Counted from the first letter of the stretch, positions 16,847 through 26,584 are shown. The stretch is DNA of 64,000 nucleotides from Scatosoma sp045655705 (GCA_045655705.1 JAZOPU010000009.1:1-64000), one strand, 5' to 3'. Notes: generated by a model from the sequence alone, not told the origin. Numbers and translations are program-made.

Positions 16847-18277
16847 GTGGCAAAAGACAATCAATTCGTAGAACAAATCGCGGATATCGACGTGGATTTC
16901 CCGCAATGGTATACCGACGTGGTGTTAAAGACTAAACTCGTTGACTACGGTCCTGTAAAAGGCACGATGGTTATTCGTCCCTACGGGTATGCGATTTGGG
17001 AAAACATTCAAAAAGAACTCAATGCACGGTTTGCGGAAAAGGGAGTACAAAACGCGTATTTCCCGCTCCTTATCCCCATGAGCTACTTCACCAAAGAAGC
17101 GGAACACGTGGAAGGCTTTGCGCCCGAAGTTGCCGTGGTTACGGTGGCAGGCGGAGAAGAGCTTGCCGAGCCTTTGGCGATCCGTCCCACGTCCGAAACG
17201 ATCATTGGCACAATGATGTCTAAATGGGTACAGTCTTATCGTGATTTACCCTTAAAGGTCAATCAATGGTGCAACGTTATGCGTTGGGAAAAAACGACGC
17301 GTCCGTTTTTGAGAACGAGCGAGTTTTTGTGGCACGAAGGGCACACCGCACACGCGTCCGCGGAAGAAGCGGAAACGTTTGCGCTCACGATGCTCGGCGT
17401 GTATAAAGAATTTATGGAGAACTGTTTGGCTATTCCCGTATTGACGGGTAGAAAAACGGAAAAAGAACGCTTTGCAGGCGCGGTTGCCACCTACACGATG
17501 GAAGCGATGATGCACGACGGCAAGAGCTTGCAATCGGGCACTTCGCACTATATGGGGCAAAATTTTGCCAAGGCGTTCAATATCGAATTCCAGGGCACGG
17601 AAGGCTGTTTGCAAACGGCGTATACCACTTCGTTCGGGGTTTCCACCCGTCTTATCGGTGCGATTATTATGACGCACGGGGATAAGCGCGGGCTCGTATT
17701 CCCGCCCGTGGTTGCGCCCACGCAATGCGTAATCGTGCCGATTGCGGCAAGAAAAGGCGGTGTGATCGAAGCTTGCCAAGACTTGAAAGCTAAATTGGAA
17801 AAAGCGGGTATTCGCGTGGTGTTAGACGACACGGATAACAGCCCTGGTTGGAAATTCAACGAATGGGAAATGAAAGGCGTGCCGCTGCGCATCGAGCTTG
17901 GACCGCGCGATATCGAAGCGGGCAAATTCGTCTATGCACGGAGGGATAACTTGGAAAAAGGCGAAGCGAGCTTGGAAACGGCGGTGGAGAGCGTTGAAAA
18001 ACTGCTTGCAAGCGTGCAAAAGGATATGCTCGAAAGCGCACGCAAGCGCCGCGACGAGCGTATCGTATACGCAGAGGATATGGCAGAGCTTTTGCAGGGC
18101 GTGGAACAGGGCAACTTCGTGAAAGCGGGTTGGTGCGGTTGCCGTGAATGCGAAGATAAAGTCAAAGAACAAACGGCGGCAACGGCGCGCGTGTTTGCAG
18201 AAGGCGAAGAAAAAGAAAGCTGTATCGTGTGCGGTAAAAAGGCGAAACACGTGATCGTGTACGCCAGAGCTTATTAA
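16847..18277 (+). CDS. proS: Prolyl-tRNA synthetase (short archaeal/eukaryote-like type)
   Basis: 476 aa, which matches the class of ProRS without the bacterial editing insertion (the classical bacterial enzyme is about 570 aa). Class II motifs: motif 2 region RPFLRTSEFLWHEGHTAH around residues 150-167, motif 3 near GDKRGLVFPP, then the anticodon-binding domain. The C-terminal zinc-type domain has CGCREC and CIVCGKK. It starts with GTG after AGAGAGGA. It charges all tRNA-Pro, including the CGG isoacceptor encoded 3.5 kb upstream. Confidence 0.96.
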   Translation: MAKDNQFVEQIADIDVDFPQWYTDVVLKTKLVDYGPVKGTMVIRPYGYAIWENIQKELNARFAEKGVQNAYFPLLIPMSYFTKEAEHVEGFAPEVAVVTVAGGEELAEPLAIRPTSETIIGTMMSKWVQSYRDLPLKVNQWCNVMRWEKTTRPFLRTSEFLWHEGHTAHASAEEAETFALTMLGVYKEFMENCLAIPVLTGRKTEKERFAGAVATYTMEAMMHDGKSLQSGTSHYMGQNFAKAFNIEFQGTEGCLQTAYTTSFGVSTRLIGAIIMTHGDKRGLVFPPVVAPTQCVIVPIAARKGGVIEACQDLKAKLEKAGIRVVLDDTDNSPGWKFNEWEMKGVPLRIELGPRDIEAGKFVYARRDNLEKGEASLETAVESVEKLLASVQKDMLESARKRRDERIVYAEDMAELLQGVEQGNFVKAGWCGCRECEDKVKEQTAATARVFAEGEEKESCIVCGKKAKHVIVYARAY

Positions 18278-18283
18278 AATGAT

Positions 18284-18324
18284 AAACGCAAAGATTTTTT
18301 GAAGGGAAATCTTTGCGTTTTTTC
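18284..18324 (+). terminator. Rho-independent terminator of proS
   Basis: A 14-bp perfect stem, AAACGCAAAGATTT (18284-18297) with its complement at 18307-18320, is followed by TTTC and further T-rich sequence. Confidence 0.93.
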
Positions 18325-18354
18325 TTTGAAATCGCGCAAACTAAGCGCTACCGC

Positions 18355-18383
18355 TTGACGAATTGCAAAAAAAATGCTATTAT
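18355..18383 (+). promoter_or_regulatory. SigA promoter of the XRE-mcsA-mcsB-clpC-aro unit
   Basis: TTGACG (18355-18360), 17-base spacer, TATTAT (18378-18383). The expected start site is at or within a base or two of the ATG at 18390, so the first gene would be translated from a leaderless or nearly leaderless message. I see no CtsR-type heptad repeat or CIRCE element around it. Confidence 0.8.
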
Positions 18384-18389
18384 AGGAAT

Positions 18390-19040
18390 ATGGAAAATAC
18401 GAGCGAAATCAACTTGAAAATAGCAAAAAATCTCACGTATTATCGTAAGCGCGCAAATCTTACGCAGGTGGAGCTTGCGGAAAAGATTAACTATTCGGAT
18501 AAATCGGTGTCGAAATGGGAGTCGGGGAACGGTATTCCCGACGTGTATATTTTGTTACAGCTTGCACGGCTTTTTGGCGTTACGCTCAACGAGCTGGTGG
18601 GAGAAACGCCTATGGAAACGCCGAAAAAGCGGGCGGGGGGCTTGCACCTTTTGATTATGCTTTTATCCAGCGGTGTGGTTTGGCTTGTGGCAACTTGCGT
18701 GTTTGCGCTCATGCTGCTTTGGAAACCGACGGCATTTTCGTGGTGGTTGGTGTTTTTATACGCCGTTTGCGCAAACGCAATCGTGATGATCGTGTATGCA
18801 AGTATTTGGAAATACCGTTTTGTCAATTTCATTTCCATATCCATACTTATTTGGACGGCAATTACTTCGTTGTTCCTAACGGTGAGCGCACTTGCAGGAG
18901 ATAAGGACTTGGGCGCGCTTTGGGTACTGTTCTTGGTGGGTATACCCTTGCAGGTATTGGAAGTGCTTTGGGTGTTCTTCCGATCGCTTTTCACCAAGAA
19001 TAAGAAAGGTAAAATCAAACGCGAAGAAAAACAAGAATAA
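18390..19040 (+). CDS. XRE-family regulator with four membrane helices
   Basis: 216 aa from ATG 18390. An in-frame TTG at 18363 lies inside the promoter and is rejected. The Cro/C1-type helix-turn-helix spans residues about 8-66 (KNLTYYRKRANLTQVELAEKI, then SDKSVSKWESG). A linker and four hydrophobic segments follow (roughly 77-102, 107-130, 137-158, 165-190) with a basic tail. It would bind DNA from the membrane. It occupies the place where ctsR normally heads the mcsA-mcsB-clpC operon. It is not a CtsR by sequence, and whether it regulates the operon is unknown. Confidence 0.88.
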   Translation: MENTSEINLKIAKNLTYYRKRANLTQVELAEKINYSDKSVSKWESGNGIPDVYILLQLARLFGVTLNELVGETPMETPKKRAGGLHLLIMLLSSGVVWLVATCVFALMLLWKPTAFSWWLVFLYAVCANAIVMIVYASIWKYRFVNFISISILIWTAITSLFLTVSALAGDKDLGALWVLFLVGIPLQVLEVLWVFFRSLFTKNKKGKIKREEKQE

Positions 19041-19058
19041 CATTGAGTGGGGCAAGGT

Positions 19059-19535
19059 ATGCTGTGCGGGATTTGCAGAAAAAATCAAGCTACGAAAACG
19101 TACGAGCAAATAAAAAACGGTAAAAAGGCGGTAGATTACTACTGTCTTGACTGTTATCATCGCCAATTTATCTCCGCGGATAATCGTGCGGATATGCCCG
19201 TGTGCCCCGCGTGCGGTACGACTTTGGAAGAAGTAAAAAAGCGCAATCTCGTGGGTTGCGCCTATTGCTATAAAGCCTTTCAAAACACACTCGTGCCCGT
19301 GATATCTAAATTACAGGGCGGAGAAGTGCATAAAGGCAAAAAACCGCTTGGCGGGGATATGGAACGGGTTGCTCGGCAACGCTACGAAGCGAAAACCATT
19401 TGTGAGCTGTTGCAAAAGCAAGGGGATTTTGAAAGTGCAAAACCGTATGCAAAACGGCTTAGCGAGCTGGAAAACGGCGAAGAAAAGGAGGATTTCGTAT
19501 GGCGCAAGCACCGGGATTTATCCAAACTCTCGTAA
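19059..19535 (+). CDS. mcsA: McsA, activator of the protein arginine kinase
   Basis: 158 aa from ATG 19059. Four CxxC zinc pairs are visible (CGIC 3-6, CLDC 29-32, CPAC 49-52, CAYC 67-70). A UVR-like helix (residues about 128-150) follows. In the known system McsA binds and activates McsB, targeting substrates for arginine phosphorylation and degradation by ClpCP. Its 3' end overlaps mcsB by 37 bases. The ribosome site is modest (AAGG close to the ATG), consistent with coupling to the upstream gene. Confidence 0.93.
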   Translation: MLCGICRKNQATKTYEQIKNGKKAVDYYCLDCYHRQFISADNRADMPVCPACGTTLEEVKKRNLVGCAYCYKAFQNTLVPVISKLQGGEVHKGKKPLGGDMERVARQRYEAKTICELLQKQGDFESAKPYAKRLSELENGEEKEDFVWRKHRDLSKLS

Positions 19536-20524
19536 CGTCTACAAGAATACGCCTTGCCCGCAACCTCGCCGCTTACCCCTTTCCCGATAAATTAGACGAA
19601 GCACTTGCGAGCCAAATCGTACGTCTCGTAGGCACGGAGCTTTGGAAACTCGACGATTTTGAAAAGAACGATATGGGCAAGCTGTCCAAAGCGGAAGCAA
19701 CGCTACTGCAAGAACAGCACCTAATAAGCCCCGCGCTTCAAAAACGCAAAGGCATTGCCGCGGCGTTCATTTCTCCCGATAAATCCATTTCCGTTATGGT
19801 CAACGAAGAAGACCATCTTCGCGAGCAGTATTTGTATAAAGGGTTTGATTTGTATAAAGCGTACGAGCGTATCAGCGGGATAGACGAAGGGCTTGGCGGG
19901 GTGCTCGATTTTGCCTATGACAAAAAGCTGGGATATCTCACCGCTTGTCCAAGCAATCTTGGCACGGGTATGCGCGCTTCGGTTATGATGTTTTTACCGG
20001 GGCTTGCCAAAAGCGGGGAGCTCAAAAGCTTTCTTCCCACGCTAAAAGCGGGCGGGCTGACCGTTCGCGGTGTGTTTGGCGAAGGTACGGCGGCGGAAGG
20101 GTATAGCTATCAAATAAGCAACGAACGCACGCTTGGAGTGTCCGAACGGGAAGTGCTCGATCAAATGATTCGTATGACGATGACGTTGGGGGATTTGGAG
20201 CTTCGCGCCCGCGAAAAAATGTTGCAGGACGAAAAATACCCCTTAATGGACGATTGTTTGCGCGCCTACGGGCTTTTGACCAATTGCGCGTATTTAACGG
20301 GAAAAGAACTCACCGACGGCATGGTAAAAATTAAGCTTGGAATGGCGCTTGGCTTCTTCAAAGCGAGAAACGTGCAGGATTTCAACGATTTCCTTGCGGA
20401 TATGCGTCCTGCGTCTTTCCGTATAGAAAACGGCTTGCAAAACGCAACGGAAAGCGAGTGTAACCGCGCAAGAGCGGAGATTGTCAATAAAGTATTGCCT
20501 GAATTGGTACTTCGGACGGAGTAA
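19499..20524 (+). CDS. mcsB: Protein-arginine kinase McsB
   Basis: 341 aa. ATP:guanido phosphotransferase fold. VTSTRIRLARNLAAYPFPDKL at the N-terminus and the NEEDHLREQ block around residues 101-109 are family signatures, with the catalytic Glu region DEGLGGVLDFAYDKKLGYLTACPSNLGTGMRASVM near 130-165. Phosphorylates arginines on misfolded proteins to mark them for ClpCP. The AAAGGAGG ribosome site lies inside mcsA, so the pair is coupled. Confidence 0.95.
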   Translation: MAQAPGFIQTLVTSTRIRLARNLAAYPFPDKLDEALASQIVRLVGTELWKLDDFEKNDMGKLSKAEATLLQEQHLISPALQKRKGIAAAFISPDKSISVMVNEEDHLREQYLYKGFDLYKAYERISGIDEGLGGVLDFAYDKKLGYLTACPSNLGTGMRASVMMFLPGLAKSGELKSFLPTLKAGGLTVRGVFGEGTAAEGYSYQISNERTLGVSEREVLDQMIRMTMTLGDLELRAREKMLQDEKYPLMDDCLRAYGLLTNCAYLTGKELTDGMVKIKLGMALGFFKARNVQDFNDFLADMRPASFRIENGLQNATESECNRARAEIVNKVLPELVLRTE

Positions 20525-20529
20525 AAATT

Positions 20530-23121
20530 ATGTATCCTCTTTCAAGAGCATCAGAAAATTTCAGAAAAGCCTTGCAAATCGCCAACGAAACGACGGTGAA
20601 AAAAGGTGCAAGCTACGTGGGCAGTGAGCATTTCGTCTACGCCTTTTTGTGCTTGCCAAGTTGCTGTGCATACGGTATTCTCGCATCCGAAGGGATTACG
20701 AAAAACGAATATGCGGAGATGTTTTTTAAAAAGATCGATACAAATTCCAAATACAACGGGCTTACTATGCGCACGCAAAAAATGTATGATAGAGCGGTGC
20801 TTTTGTCCGAAGAAACGGAAACGCTCGCAGGCACGGCGCATATGCTATATGCCATTTTGGAAGTGCCCGATTGCTTTGCCGTGCGCATACTTGAAAATTT
20901 AGCGGATTTAAAAACGCTCAAAGAAAAAACCAAGAATATGCTGACGGTGCTTAAAAATAAAAAAGCGTTTGGGGAAGAAGAACAGCTGACAATCGACGGC
21001 GTAGATCCGCTCAATAGCGAATATAAAGGCGTAAGTGAAACGGACGGGGCAAAGCGTGAAGAAGCGCAAAATTCCCGCCCTGCCACGACCTTGGAAAAGG
21101 GCAAAGCGTTTGCTTCGACCAAGAGCAAAGCCACGGAAAAATTGACCGCCTACGGCACGGATATGACCGAGCGCGCGGGGCGGGGGAAGGTTGATCCCGT
21201 GATCGGCAGACAACAAGAGATAGAAAAAGTCGTGCAGGTACTTTCGCGTAGAATGAAGAACAATCCCGTTTTAATCGGTGAACCGGGGGTTGGTAAAAGT
21301 GCGATCGTCGAAGGACTCTCCAAAATGATCGTGGACGGCGAAGTTCCCCCGCAACTGTATAATAAGACGATATTCTCCGTCGACTTGCCCGGAATGCTCG
21401 CAGGCGCGAGATATCGTGGCGATTTTGAAGAACGCTTGAAAGATATGGTGAGCACGGTTATGGAAGACGGCGATATCGTGCTGTTTATCGACGAAATCCA
21501 CACGATCGTGGGCGCAGGTTCGTCCTCGGATAACGGTATGGATGCGGCGAATATCTTAAAGCCTATGCTCTCTCGCGGGGATTTGCAGGTTATCGGCGCA
21601 ACGACGATTGAAGAATATAGAAAATATATAGAAAAAGACAGTGCATTGGAGCGTAGATTTACGCCCGTGTTCGTGGACGAGCCGTCGGAAAGCGACGCGA
21701 TCGCAATCCTGAAAGGCTTGCGCAAAAAGTACGAGGCGCACCACGGGATCGTCATCACCGACGAAGCGATCGAAGCTGCTGTACAGCTTTCTTCGCGGTA
21801 TATCACCGACCGTTTCTTGCCCGACAAAGCCGTTGATCTTATCGACGAGGCGGCGGCAAGAGTGCGTGTTTTAGAAGACGGCGGCATGGAAATCAAAGAA
21901 CTTCAAAAAGACCTTGCCATGTACGAAGACGAGCGCGTACTTCGAGAAAAACGCTGTGAGTTTGCGCTCGCCACGGCGGCGCTTGAAAACAAACGCAAAA
22001 CGCAAGAAAAAATCACCGCGCTCACCCGTGCACAATCCCCGCTCACGCTTGCAGATGGTAGACAGGCGATCGGCAAAGAACAGGTGGCGGCGATCGTGAG
22101 CGCGAGAATGAAAATTCCGCTCACCAAGATCACGCAAGAAGAAAGCGAAAAGCTGATGCGATTAGAAGAAGAATTGCACCGTCGTATTATCGGACAAAAC
22201 GAAGCGGTGAGCGCGGTTGCAAAAGCCATACGGCGTGCTCGCGCGGGCTTGAAAGATCCATCTCGTCCTATCGGTTCGTTTATCTTCGTTGGCCCGACGG
22301 GCGTGGGAAAAACCGACCTTTGCAAGGCGCTTGCCGAGAGTATGTTTGGTTCGGAAGAGCAAATGATAAGACTGGATATGAGTGAATATATGGAAAAGCA
22401 ATCCATATCCAAACTCATTGGCGCACCCCCGGGGTACGTGGGTTATGAAGATATGCAAACGGGACAGCTCACGGATAAAATCCGCACCAATCCGTATAGC
22501 GTAGTGCTTTTCGACGAGATTGAAAAGGCACACCCCGACGTTTTCAATTTGCTTTTGCAAATTCTTGACGACGGCAGATTGACGGATAGTAAGGGCAGGA
22601 CGGTCAGCTTTAAAAATGCGGTGATTATTCTAACGTCCAATGTAGGCGCGACGATTGCGAAAACGGAGCGCACGAACACCTACGGTTTTGGCGCGGACGC
22701 GGACGATTCGCGAGCGGATGAACGGCAATATGAAGATATGAAAGAAAATATCACCAAAGCCTTGAAAGATAAATTCCGCCCTGAATTTTTAAATAGAATG
22801 GACGATATTATCGTGTTCCACCGCCTTACGCAAGAGAATTGCGTGCAAATAGGCAACAAGCTTATTTTAGCACTTGCAAAACGCTTGCTCGAACAGCGCG
22901 GTATCACGCTTTCAGTTACGGAAAACGCGCTCAAAGCGTTGGTGGACGAAGGGTATGATGCGCAATACGGCGCAAGACCATTAAAGCGCGTGGTAAGAAA
23001 GCGCGTGGAAGATAGACTTTCCGAAGAAATTTTGCTGGGAAAAGTGCAAGGCGGTCAGCGCGTGGTGGTCGATTTTAGACAAGGCGAATACGTCTTTTTA
23101 GTGCAAGGAGAAAGAAGATGA
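20530..23121 (+). CDS. clpC: ATP-dependent Clp protease ATPase subunit ClpC
   Basis: 863 aa, a little longer than the usual 810. An N-terminal double Clp-N repeat is followed by the first AAA+ module with Walker A GEPGVGKS near residue 252, a middle coiled-coil (about 430-500), and the second AAA+ module with GPTGVGKT near 588, Walker B VLFDEIEKAHPDVF, and a C-terminal D2-small domain. It unfolds McsB-marked proteins for ClpP. It begins 5 bases after mcsB, and its TGA overlaps the aroC start (ATGA), joining stress proteolysis to the shikimate genes. Confidence 0.96.
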   Translation: MYPLSRASENFRKALQIANETTVKKGASYVGSEHFVYAFLCLPSCCAYGILASEGITKNEYAEMFFKKIDTNSKYNGLTMRTQKMYDRAVLLSEETETLAGTAHMLYAILEVPDCFAVRILENLADLKTLKEKTKNMLTVLKNKKAFGEEEQLTIDGVDPLNSEYKGVSETDGAKREEAQNSRPATTLEKGKAFASTKSKATEKLTAYGTDMTERAGRGKVDPVIGRQQEIEKVVQVLSRRMKNNPVLIGEPGVGKSAIVEGLSKMIVDGEVPPQLYNKTIFSVDLPGMLAGARYRGDFEERLKDMVSTVMEDGDIVLFIDEIHTIVGAGSSSDNGMDAANILKPMLSRGDLQVIGATTIEEYRKYIEKDSALERRFTPVFVDEPSESDAIAILKGLRKKYEAHHGIVITDEAIEAAVQLSSRYITDRFLPDKAVDLIDEAAARVRVLEDGGMEIKELQKDLAMYEDERVLREKRCEFALATAALENKRKTQEKITALTRAQSPLTLADGRQAIGKEQVAAIVSARMKIPLTKITQEESEKLMRLEEELHRRIIGQNEAVSAVAKAIRRARAGLKDPSRPIGSFIFVGPTGVGKTDLCKALAESMFGSEEQMIRLDMSEYMEKQSISKLIGAPPGYVGYEDMQTGQLTDKIRTNPYSVVLFDEIEKAHPDVFNLLLQILDDGRLTDSKGRTVSFKNAVIILTSNVGATIAKTERTNTYGFGADADDSRADERQYEDMKENITKALKDKFRPEFLNRMDDIIVFHRLTQENCVQIGNKLILALAKRLLEQRGITLSVTENALKALVDEGYDAQYGARPLKRVVRKRVEDRLSEEILLGKVQGGQRVVVDFRQGEYVFLVQGERR

Positions 23122-24257
23122 AATTAACGACGGCGGGAGAATCGCACGGCAAAGCGCTCGTGGCAATTATTGAAGGCTTGCCCGCACATATCAAGATTGA
23201 TATAGAAAAAATCAACGAAGATCTTGCTTTGCGCCAAAGTGGCTTTGGGCGCGGAGCAAGGCAAAAAATAGAAAAAGACCAAGCGGAAATATTGACGGGC
23301 GTGCGAAATAAAGAAACGCTGGGCAGTCCGCTCACGCTTTGTATCTATAACAAAGATTTTTCTAATTGGGAAAACTGTATGGGTAGCGGGGAATGTGACG
23401 AAAGCGTTATGCAAAAAAAGAGCCTGACGAAAGTGCGCCCCGGGCACGCCGATTTAACGGGCGTTATCAAATTCGCGCAAACGGATGCGAGAAATATTTT
23501 AGAACGCGCTTCCGCGCGGGAAACGGCAATCCGCGTTGCGGCGGGCGGGGTGTATAAACAATATCTCTCTTCGCTCGGCGTGGAGATCAGTGGCTACGTC
23601 AAAGAAGTTTGCGGGATAAAAGATACGAACACCTATTCGTTTGCACAAACGAAAAACTCCAAGCAAACGCAACTTGGAATGCTTGATCCAAAATTAGAAG
23701 AACAAGCCGTAGCGAAAATCGCGGAACTGAAAAAGGCGGGTGATACGGCAGGCGGTGTTGCGGAAATTAGGGTTCAGGGCTTAAAAAGCGGTTTTGGCAG
23801 TATGATGACCTACGCGGAAAAGCTGGATAGTAAGCTTGCGCAAGGGCTTATGAGCATACAAGCAATCAAGGGCGTGGAGATTGGCGAAGGGTTTGCCGTG
23901 GGAGAAAAGAGCGGTAAAGACGTCCACGACGAAATTTTTTACGACGAGATACGCGGATATTATAGAGAAACCAACCGCGCGGGTGGTATCGAGGGTGGTA
24001 TGTCCAACGGCGAAGAGCTTGTTTTGCGCGTAGCAATGAAACCTATCCCTACGCTTATGAAAGGCTTGCAAACGGTGGACTATATAACCAAAGAACAAGC
24101 AACGGCGGCTTCGGAGCGTAGCGACGTGTGCGCGATTTTTGCTTTGGAGATTATCGCGGAAGCGGTGGTGGCGCAGGTGCTTGCCGACGTCGTGTGCGAT
24201 AGACTTGGCGGAGATACGTTGCAAGAACAAATAAAAAGATATAACGATTTGTACTGA
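23118..24257 (+). CDS. aroC: Chorismate synthase
   Basis: 379 aa. Converts EPSP to chorismate with reduced FMN, the last shikimate step. Family blocks: the N-terminal TTAGESHGKALVAIIEGLPA, RQSGFGRGARQKIEKD (residues about 39-54) and the C-terminal RSDVCA near residue 335. It overlaps clpC by four bases and is followed one base later by aroB. First of six consecutive shikimate genes. Confidence 0.96.
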   Translation: MKLTTAGESHGKALVAIIEGLPAHIKIDIEKINEDLALRQSGFGRGARQKIEKDQAEILTGVRNKETLGSPLTLCIYNKDFSNWENCMGSGECDESVMQKKSLTKVRPGHADLTGVIKFAQTDARNILERASARETAIRVAAGGVYKQYLSSLGVEISGYVKEVCGIKDTNTYSFAQTKNSKQTQLGMLDPKLEEQAVAKIAELKKAGDTAGGVAEIRVQGLKSGFGSMMTYAEKLDSKLAQGLMSIQAIKGVEIGEGFAVGEKSGKDVHDEIFYDEIRGYYRETNRAGGIEGGMSNGEELVLRVAMKPIPTLMKGLQTVDYITKEQATAASERSDVCAIFALEIIAEAVVAQVLADVVCDRLGGDTLQEQIKRYNDLY

Positions 24258-24258
24258 A

Positions 24259-25320
24259 ATGGAAGAAATTATACTCAAAACCCCGTCTATGCAGGGGAAA
24301 ATATACGTTGGGGAAAACGTGTTAGAAGAAAAACTGCCCGCGCTTTTGCAGGGGCAAAAAAACTTTGTGCTCACGGATAGCAACGTGTATGCACTCTATC
24401 CCGACTTGTTTAAAAAATATTTCAAAGACACGGCGATTTTCGTGTTGCCCGCGGGCGAAGAAAACAAAACCTTTCAATCGCTTGGCGAGATACTCACGGC
24501 AATGACGAACGCTACATTGCACAGAACTTCTCGTCTTTTTGCTGTCGGTGGTGGTGTAATCGGGGATATTGGCGGTTTGGCTGCCGCTACGTATATGCGC
24601 GGTATTTCCTGTGTGCAAATCCCTACCACGCTTTTGTCCCAAGTGGATAGTAGCGTTGGGGGTAAAACGGCGGTGGATCACGGCGGTGTAAAGAATATCG
24701 TCGGTGCGTTTTATCAACCGCAAGCGGTGCTCGTAAACCCTTTGTTTTTAAAAACGCTTCCCGAGCGTGAGATTAAATGCGGTGTGGGCGAAATCGTTAA
24801 ATACGCCGCTCTTTCGGGAGATATCTTCGATAAATTAGAAAACAATACAGACAAACTTTGCGATTTGAAATTCTTGACAGGCTTGATCGCCGATTGTATT
24901 CGCCATAAAGCGCACGTGGTGGAAATCGACGAGAAAGAAAAAAATGAAAGAAAAAGCTTGAACGTGGGGCATACGACGGGGCACGCGATAGAGCTATCGT
25001 ACGGACTTTCCCACGGCGAAAGCGTGCTTTTCGGAATGCGCATAGAAACGCAAATTGCGATAGATAAAGGTGTTTGCGAAAAGGAATACGGCGAACGGCT
25101 TTTAAAAATTATCGATAATGCGCTGGCTATGCAACCTGTTTCTTCGCCTGATTTTTCTTGCGTGGCAAAAGCGGCGAAAAAAGCCAAATCGGACAAGAAA
25201 AACACGGACGATAGCCTGATAACGACGGCGGTTGCAAAAAGCAAGAACGAATGGACGCTACTTTCTTTGCCCTTTGACGAATACCAAACGGCAGTGGAAA
25301 AAGCGGTGAGCGCGAAATAG
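24259..25320 (+). CDS. aroB: 3-dehydroquinate synthase
   Basis: 353 aa. Cyclises DAHP to 3-dehydroquinate using NAD+ and a divalent metal. The NAD-binding glycine motif GGGVIGDIGGLAAATYMRG is around residues 97-115. Metal ligands lie in the downstream EIVKYA and NVGHTTGHAIE blocks, the latter near residues 236-246. The start is one base after the aroC stop, so it is translationally coupled. Confidence 0.95.
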   Translation: MEEIILKTPSMQGKIYVGENVLEEKLPALLQGQKNFVLTDSNVYALYPDLFKKYFKDTAIFVLPAGEENKTFQSLGEILTAMTNATLHRTSRLFAVGGGVIGDIGGLAAATYMRGISCVQIPTTLLSQVDSSVGGKTAVDHGGVKNIVGAFYQPQAVLVNPLFLKTLPEREIKCGVGEIVKYAALSGDIFDKLENNTDKLCDLKFLTGLIADCIRHKAHVVEIDEKEKNERKSLNVGHTTGHAIELSYGLSHGESVLFGMRIETQIAIDKGVCEKEYGERLLKIIDNALAMQPVSSPDFSCVAKAAKKAKSDKKNTDDSLITTAVAKSKNEWTLLSLPFDEYQTAVEKAVSAK

Positions 25321-25328
25321 GAAGAACT

Positions 25329-26573
25329 ATGTTTATACGATCAAGAGAAAGTTTTGAAGGGGAATTTACGCTCCCCGGGGATAAATCGATCACCCACCGC
25401 GCGGTGATGCTAAACGCCGGTGCGGAAGGCGAAGCGGTAATCACGGACGCGCTTATGGGCGAAGATTGTTTGTCCACGTGTGCTTGTATGCGCGCGCTTG
25501 GGGCAAATATCCAAATAGACGGCACAACAATTCGCGTGCAAGGCACGCCCCGTTTTCGTAGCGGACAAAAACTCAATTGCGGTAATTCAGGCACGACCAT
25601 TCGTCTTTTGGCGGGATTTGTGGCAGGAAAAGGCATTGAGGCGGAATTGTACGGCGATAACTCCTTATCAAGTAGACCTATGAAACGCGTTTCCGAGCCG
25701 TTGTCGTTTTTGGGCGCGGACGTGCGTACCACGGACGGACACGCACCCGTGTTCGTGTCCCCAAAGTCGCTTCAAGGAACGGATATAACCCTTTCCGTCG
25801 CTTCGGCACAGGTAAAGAGCGCGGTGCTTTTAGCGGGCATTTCCGCCGACGGCGAAACGAGCGTTTCAGAGCCTGTCAAATCCCGCGATCACACGGAGCG
25901 TATGCTTGGCGCTATGGGCGCGGATATCACAAGCGATAAAAATTGTGTACGCGTGAAAAAAAGCACCCTGCGCGCGGTGGACGTGAACGTGCCTTCGGAT
26001 ATTTCCAGCGCGGCGTATTTTATGGCGCTTGGCGCATTGAAAGGCAAAACGCTTTGCAAAAACGTGGGGGTCAACCCCACGCGCACGGGCATTTTGACGG
26101 CGTTTGATAAACTTGGCGTGAAATACACGCTTTGCAATCCCCGCACTTCGGGCGGAGAAGAGATTGCGGATATTTTGGTGGAAAAATCGGATATGCGTGC
26201 GATTGCGCTTACGGGCGAGAGCGTACCTGCCATGGTAGACGAATTACCGCTCGTGGCGCTCCTTTGCGCGTTTGCGGACGGCGAAAGCCGTATCACGGGC
26301 GCGAAGGAATTGCGCGTGAAAGAAAGCGATCGAATAAAAACGACGACGGAGCTTATCAATAACTTGGGCGGGGAATGTGAAGAACTGCCCGACGGGTTTA
26401 TTATCCGCGGTAAAAAAACGCTTGCGGGCGGGAACGTGAATAGTTATCTCGATCACCGTATTGCCATGACGGCGGCGGTGGGTATGATTGCCTCGAAAAA
26501 GGGCGGGGAGATCAAAAATCCCGAATGTTGCGCGATATCGTTCCCTGATTTTTATCAAAAACTCGGGCTTTAA
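25329..26573 (+). CDS. aroA: 3-phosphoshikimate 1-carboxyvinyltransferase (EPSP synthase)
   Basis: 414 aa, slightly below the usual 425-430. Two-domain inside-out barrel. LPGDKSITHRAVM (residues about 17-29) and NCGNSGTTIRLLAGFVAG (near 81-98) carry the shikimate-3-phosphate and PEP residues, followed by the LSSRPMKR block and the C-terminal DHRIAMTAAV. It sits 8 bases after aroB. The residue pattern of the NSGTT loop is typical. Confidence 0.95.
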   Translation: MFIRSRESFEGEFTLPGDKSITHRAVMLNAGAEGEAVITDALMGEDCLSTCACMRALGANIQIDGTTIRVQGTPRFRSGQKLNCGNSGTTIRLLAGFVAGKGIEAELYGDNSLSSRPMKRVSEPLSFLGADVRTTDGHAPVFVSPKSLQGTDITLSVASAQVKSAVLLAGISADGETSVSEPVKSRDHTERMLGAMGADITSDKNCVRVKKSTLRAVDVNVPSDISSAAYFMALGALKGKTLCKNVGVNPTRTGILTAFDKLGVKYTLCNPRTSGGEEIADILVEKSDMRAIALTGESVPAMVDELPLVALLCAFADGESRITGAKELRVKESDRIKTTTELINNLGGECEELPDGFIIRGKKTLAGGNVNSYLDHRIAMTAAVGMIASKKGGEIKNPECCAISFPDFYQKLGL

Positions 26574-26584
26574 AGGAGCAAAGA

